Source: UBA1181 sp963648205 (lineage in GTDB: Bacteria; Bacteroidota; Bacteroidia; Bacteroidales; Paludibacteraceae). Taken from it: a stretch of 20,190 bases of DNA. Below the pieces are notes generated by a model. That model was not told the DNA's origin and made no database searches. It saw only the letters and a program-made list of their open reading frames with translations. Position numbers and translations under genes: made by a program. This document shows positions 14,368 to 20,190 of this stretch, piece by piece. The stretch's first letter is position 1; every line of letters begins with the position of its first letter. The stretch spans positions 1 through 20,190 of the forward strand of contig CAVJCT010000003.1 of NCBI GenBank assembly GCA_963648205.1, in the 5' to 3' direction.

Positions 14368-15669
14368 ATGAAAATAGCAGTAGCAGGTACAGGTTATGTG
14401 GGCCTCAGCATCGCAACGTTGCTCGCTCAACATCATCAAGTGACTGCCGTGGACGTGATCCCGGAAAAGGTGGAGAAAATCAACCAACACATTTCTCCTA
14501 TTCAAGACGATTATATCGAAAAATATCTCGCAGAAAAACCGCTTAACCTCGTCGCTACGTTAGACGGCCGTTCTGCCTACAGCGACGCCGACTATGTCGT
14601 GATCGCCGCTCCAACCAACTACGATCCAGTCAAAAACTACTTCGACACCTCTCACGTCGAAGAGGTGATCGACCTCGTCTTGGAAGTCAACCCTTCTGCT
14701 GTGATGGTCATCAAAAGTACCATCCCGGTGGGCTACACCCGCGGACTCTATGTTAAATATGCCAACAAAGGTGTGAAGCAGTTCAACCTGCTCTTCTCGC
14801 CTGAGTTCTTGCGCGAGAGTAAAGCTCTCTACGACAACCTCTACCCAAGCCGAATCATCGTGGGCTATCCTAAACTGATCGACAATCCTGAATTTGAAGA
14901 GGAGAACCAAGCCATCCTCAAAGTTACTGATGTCGACAAGATGAAAAAGGCGGCAGAGACTTTCGCTCGTCTCTTGCAAGAGGGGGCTATCAAAGAGAAC
15001 ATTGACACCTTGATGATGGGTATGAAAGAGGCAGAGGCTGTTAAACTCTTTGCCAACACCTACCTTGCCCTCCGTGTCAGCTATTTCAACGAGTTGGACA
15101 CCTACGCAGAGGTGAAAGGTCTTGATACTAAGTCGATTATCGATGGCGTGGGCTTAGATCCTCGTATCGGTTCGCATTATAATAACCCATCTTTCGGTTA
15201 CGGTGGTTACTGCTTGCCAAAAGACACGAAGCAGCTCTTGGCAAACTACCAGGATGTGCCAGAAAACCTGATTGAAGCCATTGTCGAGAGCAATCGCACC
15301 CGCAAAGACTATATCGCGGATGCCGTACTCAAAAAGGCAGGCTATTATGACGAAAACAGCACCTACGCAGCAAGTCGCGAACACGTCTGCGTGATTGGTG
15401 TCTACCGTCTCACGATGAAGTCCAACTCCGACAATTTCCGCCAGTCTGCCATCCAAGGCATTATGAAGCGAATCAAAGCCAAAGGAGCCGAGGTCGTCAT
15501 CTACGAACCAACGTTGGAAGACGGCACCACCTTCTTCGGTAGCAAGGTGGTCAACGATTTGGACCAGTTCAAAGCCCAAAGTCAAGCCATCATCGCCAAC
15601 CGCTACGACTCCTGCTTAGACGATGTAGCCGACAAGGTCTACACGCGTGATATTTTCAGAAGAGACTAA
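14368..15669 (+). CDS. ugd: UDP-glucose 6-dehydrogenase
   Basis: This 433-residue cytoplasmic enzyme oxidises UDP-glucose to UDP-glucuronate with two NAD+. It starts with a Rossmann motif GTGYVGLS (7-14), then APTNYD (81-86), the STIPVGYT strand (117-124), SPEFLRE (144-150), the substrate-binding helix EAVKLFANTYLALRVSYFNE (K226, N230), GIGSHYNNPSFGYGGYCLPKD-like segment with catalytic C282, and a C-terminal second Rossmann domain. A GDP-mannose dehydrogenase is the close alternative, but FGYGGYCLPKDTKQL and the overall pattern favour Ugd. Two candidate promoters and a palindromic element precede it. Its stop codon overlaps the first base pairs of a 42-bp copy of the downstream epimerase gene. 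The product would feed the epimerase two genes downstream, giving UDP-GalA for surface polysaccharide. Confidence 0.93.
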   Translation: MKIAVAGTGYVGLSIATLLAQHHQVTAVDVIPEKVEKINQHISPIQDDYIEKYLAEKPLNLVATLDGRSAYSDADYVVIAAPTNYDPVKNYFDTSHVEEVIDLVLEVNPSAVMVIKSTIPVGYTRGLYVKYANKGVKQFNLLFSPEFLRESKALYDNLYPSRIIVGYPKLIDNPEFEEENQAILKVTDVDKMKKAAETFARLLQEGAIKENIDTLMMGMKEAEAVKLFANTYLALRVSYFNELDTYAEVKGLDTKSIIDGVGLDPRIGSHYNNPSFGYGGYCLPKDTKQLLANYQDVPENLIEAIVESNRTRKDYIADAVLKKAGYYDENSTYAASREHVCVIGVYRLTMKSNSDNFRQSAIQGIMKRIKAKGAEVVIYEPTLEDGTTFFGSKVVNDLDQFKAQSQAIIANRYDSCLDDVADKVYTRDIFRRD

Positions 15670-15709
15670 TATAGCGGATAAGTCGCTGATTGACAGTCTG
15701 TTCGAAAAA
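15668..15709 (+). pseudogene. 42-bp fragment copied from the epimerase gene
   Basis: These 42 bases match 16591-16632, inside the downstream epimerase gene (codons 73-86, NIADKLLIDSLFEK), at 41 of 42 positions; the sole difference is C15684 versus T16607. The copy starts within the ugd TAA stop codon and is not preceded by a start, so it is a non-coding remnant. The two copies are direct repeats 923 bp apart flanking the DUF4065 gene and the 5' end of the epimerase gene. This is a clear rearrangement scar. Confidence 0.9.
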
Positions 15710-15720
15710 CCGTAATTTTG
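15690..15720 (+). promoter_or_regulatory. Probable promoter of the DUF4065 gene
   Basis: TTG at 15690-15692, a 20-bp spacer and TAATTTTG at 15713-15720 fit the Bacteroidota pattern. The -33 element lies within the copied epimerase fragment and the -7 box just outside it. A small inverted repeat TGAGT-GT-ACTCA (15721-15732) lies at the expected start point and could be an autoregulatory operator. Confidence 0.55.
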
Positions 15721-15742
15721 TGAGTGTACTCAAAAATTTTTT

Positions 15743-16333
15743 ATGTGTAAATTTTCAGTCTCAGCAATAGAAAAACTCGGTAATACTTTGATTTTCATTG
15801 TAGAGCGAGTTAATGACCTTAGCAAAACTAAGGCCCTGAAGTTGTTGTATCTTATGGAGGAGCGTATGGCTCTAAAATATCACACTCCATTCTTGGCTAT
15901 TCCGTTTGAGGTATGGCAGGCTGGGCCAGTTGCGAAAGACGTTTTTATTGACTTGTCTGATGGACCATATTTGCTTAAAGATTTCGTAAAAACGGAACAG
16001 CGAGACAATGGAACCTATATCTCTGCAATCAGAAATTTCTCAGATGATGAATTTTCAGAATGCGAGATTGCGATGATGAACGAGGTGTTGGATGAATACG
16101 GCAAACTCTCTGCATCTGAATTGGTGGCAGTCACGCACCGCAAAGGGTCTTTGTGGTATAAAGAGGCAGAGAAAAACGGCCTTTTATCGGTGTTTAGTCA
16201 TCATGAATGTAACAACTCGGATGTCAGAATCGATTTCACTGAAATGATGTTGCCCTGCGCAGCGGAGTTTTATCGTGAAAGTTTGAATGTTCGTCAAACC
16301 GCAGATTTACTTAGGGTAGAAGCAAATGTTTGA
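15743..16333 (+). CDS. DUF4065/Panacea-domain protein (antitoxin-like)
   Basis: This 196-residue soluble protein matches the Panacea (DUF4065, SocA/GepA-like) pattern: TKALKLLYLMEERMALKYHTPF near residues 28-49, the FEVWQAGPVAKDVF stretch (55-68) and the LSASELVAVTHRKGSLWYKEA segment (about 122-142). Panacea domains are known as versatile antitoxins paired with many unrelated toxins, and SocA acts as a proteolysis adaptor. No toxin-like ORF was found on either strand next to it: ugd lies before it, the epimerase after it. It may be an orphan, an antidote to a toxin elsewhere, or have another role. It has its own probable promoter built partly from the 42-bp epimerase fragment, and it separates two genes that would otherwise be consecutive in one pathway, so it is likely a late insertion. 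Confidence 0.82.
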   Translation: MCKFSVSAIEKLGNTLIFIVERVNDLSKTKALKLLYLMEERMALKYHTPFLAIPFEVWQAGPVAKDVFIDLSDGPYLLKDFVKTEQRDNGTYISAIRNFSDDEFSECEIAMMNEVLDEYGKLSASELVAVTHRKGSLWYKEAEKNGLLSVFSHHECNNSDVRIDFTEMMLPCAAEFYRESLNVRQTADLLRVEANV

Positions 16334-16374
16334 AGCTGGATGTTTGCTATCATTGTAAGTCGTTAACAATCATA

Positions 16375-17448
16375 ATGTTACCTCAAAACCTCATACTAAC
16401 CAATCAAACCGTTCTGGTTACGGGTGCTGCCGGTTTCATTGGCAGTTACCTCTCTCTGCGTTTGCTCAGCGATTTTCCAAACCTTAAAGTCGTCGGTGTT
16501 GATAACTTAAACGACTATTATGACGTAAAATTAAAGGAAGAACGCTTGGCTAATTTGCAGAAATTTGGTAACTTTGCATTCGCCAAAGGCAATATAGCGG
16601 ATAAGTTGCTGATTGACAGTCTGTTCGAAAAATACAAGCCGCAAGTGGTGGTCAATTTGGCTGCGCAAGCGGGCGTTCGATACAGCATCTCGAATCCTTC
16701 TGCTTATATTGAGAGTAACATTGTCGGTTTCTTCAACATCTTGGAGGCGTGTCGGCATAGTTACGACAATGGGCAAGAGGGCGTGCAACACTTAGTTTAC
16801 GCAAGTTCGAGCAGTGTCTATGGAGCCAATCAAAAAGTTCCATATTCGACAGACGACAAAGTGGACAACCCCGTTAGCCTCTATGCGGCCACGAAGAAGA
16901 GCAACGAGTTGATGGCTCACGCCTACAGCAAGTTGTTCAACATCCCGAGTACGGGCTTGCGTTTCTTCACCGTCTACGGTCCGGCTGGGCGACCAGACAT
17001 GGCGTACTACGGATTCACTGAGAAACTGTTGAAGGGTGAGACCATTCAGATCTTCAACTACGGCAACTGCCAGCGCGACTTCACCTACATCGACGACATC
17101 GTCGAAGGATTAGTGCGAGTGGTGCAGCACGCTCCCGAACGCAAGACAGGCGACGACGGCCTTCCGATACCCCCTTACAAGGTGTATAACATAGGCAACA
17201 GTCACCCCGAGAAGTTGTTAGACTTCGTCCGAATCCTCCAAGAGGAGTTAGTTCGAGTCCGCCTTCTCCCCGCAGACTACGATTTCGCTGCTCATCAGCA
17301 ACTCGTACCGATGCAACCCGGCGATGTCCCCGTCACCTACGCCGACACCTCCGCCTTAGAGTCCGATTTCGGTTACAAACCCAAAACGGAACTGCGAGAA
17401 GGAATTGTGCGGTTTGTGGAGTGGTGGAAGGAGAGGAAGAAGTGTTGA
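16375..17448 (+). CDS. NAD-dependent epimerase, UDP-glucuronate 4-epimerase-like
   Basis: This 357-residue short-chain dehydrogenase/reductase probably interconverts UDP-glucuronate and UDP-galacturonate. Evidence: GAAGFIG (17-23) for NAD+ binding, VDNLNDYYDVKLKEERL (42-58), LAAQAGVRYSI (95-105), SSSSVYG (144-150), the Y170-x3-K174 catalytic pair in SLYAATKKSNE, and FTVYGPAGRPDMA (198-210). These are hallmarks of the GlcA 4-epimerase/CapI group; the usual Trp in GPWGRPDMA is Ala here. The open frame extends 15 codons upstream from a TTG, but those residues precede the normal N-terminus, and the ATG at 16375 gives the expected start a few residues before the first beta strand. Upstream Ugd would supply its substrate. 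Codons 73-86 are duplicated at the ugd stop. A UDP-glucose/GlcNAc 4-epimerase is a less likely alternative. Confidence 0.88.
   Translation: MLPQNLILTNQTVLVTGAAGFIGSYLSLRLLSDFPNLKVVGVDNLNDYYDVKLKEERLANLQKFGNFAFAKGNIADKLLIDSLFEKYKPQVVVNLAAQAGVRYSISNPSAYIESNIVGFFNILEACRHSYDNGQEGVQHLVYASSSSVYGANQKVPYSTDDKVDNPVSLYAATKKSNELMAHAYSKLFNIPSTGLRFFTVYGPAGRPDMAYYGFTEKLLKGETIQIFNYGNCQRDFTYIDDIVEGLVRVVQHAPERKTGDDGLPIPPYKVYNIGNSHPEKLLDFVRILQEELVRVRLLPADYDFAAHQQLVPMQPGDVPVTYADTSALESDFGYKPKTELREGIVRFVEWWKERKKC
16591..16632 (+). repeat. Parent copy of the 42-bp direct repeat
   Basis: This in-frame segment of the epimerase gene is the source copy of the fragment at 15668-15709 (41/42 identical). Recombination between the two copies would remove the DUF4065 gene and the first 72 codons of the epimerase. 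Confidence 0.9.
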
Positions 17449-17553
17449 GTCCATTGATATTGATTAGCGTGTTCAATGACTTTCCTATTAAAATGAAACG
17501 CCTTGATGTTGTTTGAAAAATGATACTTATTTTTAAAATTTAAAGTTGATGAT

Positions 17554-19344
17554 ATGCAAGCCATTATTTTAGCAGCTGGAATGGGGAAAAGACTTGGTGA
17601 TTTAACCAAGGGAAACACAAAGTGTATGGTAGAGGTTGGACATGAGACGCTTATCGTTCGCCTCTTGAGACAGTTGGAAAAGCAGAATCTATCTCGTATT
17701 GTATTGGTTGTCGGATATAAGTCAAAAGAGTTGCGTGATTATCTGAAGAATGTGCAGTTGACTACTCCAATTGAGTATGTTGAAAACACAATCTATGATA
17801 AGACAAACAATATCTACTCTCTTTATATGACAAAGGATTATCTGCAAGAGGATGATACTCTCTTGTTTGAGTCTGATATCATTATGGAAGATGCTGTGAT
17901 TGATAAATTGGTGAATAATCCATATCCAGACCTTGCCCTTGTTGACAAGTTCGAGAGTTGGATGGATGGAACTGTTGTCACAATAGATAGTGATAATCGT
18001 ATCTTACGGTTTATTCCTAATAGCCAATTTAAATACGAAGAAATACCGTCATACTACAAAACTGTAAACGTATATAAATTTTCTAAACAGTTCTCATACA
18101 ATATGTACGTTCCTTTTTTGGAAGCATATTGTACTGCTATTGGACGAAATGAATATTATGAGCAGGTTTTGCGTGTGATAAACATGATTGATAATTCTAC
18201 CATGCGAGCCTTGCCTTTAAACGGAGAACAGTGGTATGAGATAGATGATATTCAGGATCTTGATATTGCGGAGTCTATCTTCACAGATCATCAATATGAT
18301 TTGTTATGCTCTCGTTATGGAGGGTATTGGAGATATCCTCATATACATGATTTCTGCTATTTGGTCAACCCTTATTTCCCGATTCAACGGCTACGAGATG
18401 AACTGTCTGCTAATTTTAATCGATTGCTCACAGAATATCCATCAGGACAACGTGTAAATAATCTTCTTGCGGCCAAAGATTTTCACATTAAACAGGATTA
18501 TGTAATTGTTGGCAATGGTGCTGCGGAACTTATCAAGTCTGTTTCTGAACAATTGGTTGGTAAGGTTGGTGTTATTCGTCCAACTTTTGAAGAATATCCT
18601 AATAGGCTAAATCCAGATGAACTTGTTGTCTTTCAAGCACAGTCTCCATCTTTTGGTTATACAGTTGATGATTTGATAAATTATTTTGATGGTAAGGGTT
18701 TAAGTTCTTTGGTTCTTATCAATCCTGATAATCCATCGGGTAATTATATTCCATATAAGGATTGTATTTGCTTGATTGAGTGGGGCAAAAAAAATAATGT
18801 TGTCATAGTTTTAGATGAAAGTTTTATTGACTTTTCGACAGAGCATCCTACTTTTTTGAATAATCAACTGCTTGAGAAATATGATAACCTTGTCGTAATC
18901 AAGAGTATATCTAAGTCTTACGGAGTTCCAGGCCTTCGCTTAGGTATTTTGGCTACTTCAAATAAGGCTATTATGTCCGGAATCTCGCATTCTGTTTCTA
19001 TTTGGAATATAAATTCATTTGGAGAGTTCTTCTTGCAGATTTTAGGAAAGTACGAAAATGCATATAACGAGGCAATGCAACTTTTTAGAAATGAAAGGAC
19101 TCGGTTCGTTGCTGAATTAAAAAACATTCCTTTCTTAAGAGTTTTGCCGACAGAGGCTAATTATGTATTGTGTGAGGTCCTTCCTCCACAAACTCCTCGT
19201 GGACTTGCAGTTACATTTTTGAAAAAATATAATGTTCTAATTAAGGATTGTTCAAAAAAATGTAGTGGAGATTATGTTCGTATAGCTGTGAGAAATACTG
19301 AAGATAATAATGTATTAATAAAAGCTTTGCAGTCGTTATGTTAA
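17554..19344 (+). CDS. Fused sugar/choline-type nucleotidyltransferase and PLP aminotransferase
   Basis: This 596-residue protein joins two enzymes. Residues 1 to about 240 form a LicC-like nucleotidyltransferase: AIILAAGMGKRLGDLTKGNTKCM (3-25), VVGYKS (52-57), and LLFESDII with D108 as probable metal ligand. LicC-type and PntC-type members activate phosphocholine or 2-aminoethylphosphonate with CTP. Residues about 265-596 form a class I/II PLP enzyme resembling HisC/CobD: GNGAAELI (320-327), NPDNPSG (390-396), VLDESFIDF (419-427), the Schiff-base lysine K454 in SISKSYGVPGLRLG, and YVRIAVR with R576 for a carboxylate. Fusions of a PntC-like cytidylyltransferase to a transaminase are known in phosphonate pathways, but the PEP mutase is not in view. 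The next gene is LicD-like, so the product is probably a CDP-activated phospho-amine for glycan decoration. The gene is AT-richer than ugd and the epimerase, hinting at separate origin. Confidence 0.85.
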   Translation: MQAIILAAGMGKRLGDLTKGNTKCMVEVGHETLIVRLLRQLEKQNLSRIVLVVGYKSKELRDYLKNVQLTTPIEYVENTIYDKTNNIYSLYMTKDYLQEDDTLLFESDIIMEDAVIDKLVNNPYPDLALVDKFESWMDGTVVTIDSDNRILRFIPNSQFKYEEIPSYYKTVNVYKFSKQFSYNMYVPFLEAYCTAIGRNEYYEQVLRVINMIDNSTMRALPLNGEQWYEIDDIQDLDIAESIFTDHQYDLLCSRYGGYWRYPHIHDFCYLVNPYFPIQRLRDELSANFNRLLTEYPSGQRVNNLLAAKDFHIKQDYVIVGNGAAELIKSVSEQLVGKVGVIRPTFEEYPNRLNPDELVVFQAQSPSFGYTVDDLINYFDGKGLSSLVLINPDNPSGNYIPYKDCICLIEWGKKNNVVIVLDESFIDFSTEHPTFLNNQLLEKYDNLVVIKSISKSYGVPGLRLGILATSNKAIMSGISHSVSIWNINSFGEFFLQILGKYENAYNEAMQLFRNERTRFVAELKNIPFLRVLPTEANYVLCEVLPPQTPRGLAVTFLKKYNVLIKDCSKKCSGDYVRIAVRNTEDNNVLIKALQSLC

Positions 19345-19429
19345 AAGTTGATGAATAGAGACATAATGATTTTTGAATTAATCTCGGTGTTGTTTTTTTT
19401 TAAAACTTTGAAATAATATTTGAGAAATT

Positions 19430-20190
19430 ATGGAGTTGGATGAGGAACAAAAAAAAATATACATAAAGATCCTTTGTGAAACGATGAAGGCTTTCATCGC
19501 TTTCTGTAAGGAGAATAATTTGCGTTATTATGCTGATGGCGGAACGTGCCTTGGAGCTGTTCGTCATAAGGGGCTTATACCCTGGGATGATGATATAGAC
19601 GTGTTAATGCCTCGTGAGGATTATAATCGTTTTCTTAGTCTGAAACCTCAATTGGTGAATTCTAAATACGAGATATTAGATCCTTCTGTCAAAGGTTATT
19701 ATTTGCCGTTTGCAAAATTTTCAGATAAAACTACCACGATATACGAATACAAAAATTTGCCTTTCATTATTGGCGTTTTTGTGGATGTTTTCCCATTAGA
19801 TGAAGTGGAAAATGATGATTTGTCTAGAGTTTTATCGGATAAGAAGGATTCGTTATGGAACGATTATAGAAAGTCGTTATATCAGTATCAATTCTCTGAC
19901 ACTTATACCAAATATTTTAGAATAAAACCTCGAACGCTTTATTATTATATACGAAATATTTTTGTGGGTGATTGGAGAAGACGGAAACTTTTCAATAGAT
20001 ATCTTGCAAACGAAAGGGAAATTCAAAAACAAAGGGGAAGCATATATATATATTATGGTGGCATTTATGGCTATGATAGAAGTAATTTCCCTAAAGAATG
20101 GTTTGTGGATGGAGTTGAAATGTCGTTTGAAGATTTTTCGGTGAAACTTCCTCTTCAGTATGATTTGTATTTAAAGAGAGTTTTTGGCGA
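19430..20190 (+). CDS. licD: LicD-family phosphotransferase (partial, cut by window end)
   Basis: The reading frame is open from the ATG at 19430 to the window end (253 codons plus two bases) with no stop, so the C-terminus is missing. LicD proteins move a phosphocholine-like group from a CDP-activated donor to a sugar on the cell surface glycan. The core signature is clear at residues 37-58: GGTCLGAVRHKGLIPWDDD followed by IDV, with the metal-binding acidic cluster D53-D55 and D57, then MPREDYNRF. A second conserved stretch, GVFVDVFPLDEV, is near 116-127, and the visible end (LPLQYDLYLKRVFG) resembles the end of the family domain, so only a short tail is likely lost. It lies 85 bp after the fused nucleotidyltransferase-aminotransferase, which could supply its donor, and shares its low G+C. 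The exact group transferred is unknown. Confidence 0.9.
   Translation, partial: MELDEEQKKIYIKILCETMKAFIAFCKENNLRYYADGGTCLGAVRHKGLIPWDDDIDVLMPREDYNRFLSLKPQLVNSKYEILDPSVKGYYLPFAKFSDKTTTIYEYKNLPFIIGVFVDVFPLDEVENDDLSRVLSDKKDSLWNDYRKSLYQYQFSDTYTKYFRIKPRTLYYYIRNIFVGDWRRRKLFNRYLANEREIQKQRGSIYIYYGGIYGYDRSNFPKEWFVDGVEMSFEDFSVKLPLQYDLYLKRVFG

Noticed and set aside
14084..14505. Short open frames crossing the N run with repeated WDMSHK-like peptides
   Set aside because: They arise from the palindrome read on both strands and from undefined bases; there is no coding support.
16330..16374. 15-codon N-terminal extension of the epimerase from a TTG
   Set aside because: It overlaps the end of the DUF4065 gene and precedes the normal family N-terminus; the ATG at 16375 fits better.
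15668..16632. Insertion sequence or integrative element ends
   Set aside because: The 42-bp direct repeats are explained by duplication of epimerase coding sequence; no transposase, integrase or terminal inverted repeats are present.
17447..17456. AGTCCATTGA after the epimerase, matching part of the 22-bp array unit
   Set aside because: A single 10-base match without the flanking half-sites or spacing is easily chance.

Overview
The window looks like a Bacteroidales-type (phylum Bacteroidota) chromosome segment of moderate G+C. The evidence is: promoter-like -7 boxes of the form TAnnTTTG in front of most transcription units, few Shine-Dalgarno sites, FabK as the enoyl reductase, a membrane-bound LytTR regulator, a SusE/SGBP-style surface lipoprotein, and AAA_14/DUF4143 and LicD genes. 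No tRNA, rRNA, CRISPR array, transposase or integrase was seen. Genus cannot be decided from the sequence alone.

Layout. (1) 1-2.3 kb: a dynamin-like GTPase on + converges on a shared hairpin terminator with (2) a four-helix membrane LytTR transcription regulator on -. (3) That regulator is divergent from a type II fatty acid synthesis operon fabH-fabK-fabF (3.45-6.64 kb, +). The intergenic region between them carries three TTCGCC direct repeats exactly 20 bp apart, the geometry expected for LytTR-domain binding. (4) 6.87-8.94 kb, +: a Zn/Cd-type P1B ATPase with a 57-residue His/Cys-rich N-terminus, preceded by a perfect 7-1-7 inverted repeat of Fur-family type. (5) 9.0-14.0 kb, all -: a lone SGBP-like surface glycan-binding lipoprotein, an AAA_14/DUF4143 ATPase with a strikingly regular 22-bp repeat array between its probable promoter and its start codon, and a SulP-family anion transporter with a STAS domain. 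(6) 13.98-14.37 kb: a divergent regulatory region holding promoters for both sides and a 26-bp palindrome that appears to be one unit of a 45-bp-period repeat broken by a 33-base N gap. (7) 14.37-17.45 kb, +: ugd (UDP-glucose to UDP-glucuronate), a DUF4065/Panacea gene and a UDP-glucuronate 4-epimerase-like gene. (8) 17.55 kb to the end, +, visibly more AT-rich: a fused nucleotidyltransferase-PLP aminotransferase and a LicD-family phosphotransferase cut by the window end.

How they work together. Ugd and the epimerase form consecutive steps to UDP-GlcA and UDP-GalA, and the LicC-like/aminotransferase fusion plus LicD look like a pathway that makes an activated phospho-amine and transfers it to a surface glycan. 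The right third is therefore best read as the start of a surface polysaccharide locus. The Panacea gene sits between the two sugar-nucleotide genes, and a 42-bp near-identical copy of the interior of the epimerase gene lies directly at the ugd stop codon. This is a rearrangement scar that also seems to supply part of the Panacea promoter.

Most promising for follow-up: the nucleotidyltransferase-aminotransferase-LicD module, the 42-bp scar around the Panacea gene, the 22-bp alternating half-site array, the palindromic ugd leader, and the 20-bp-spaced repeats linking LytTR to fatty acid synthesis.
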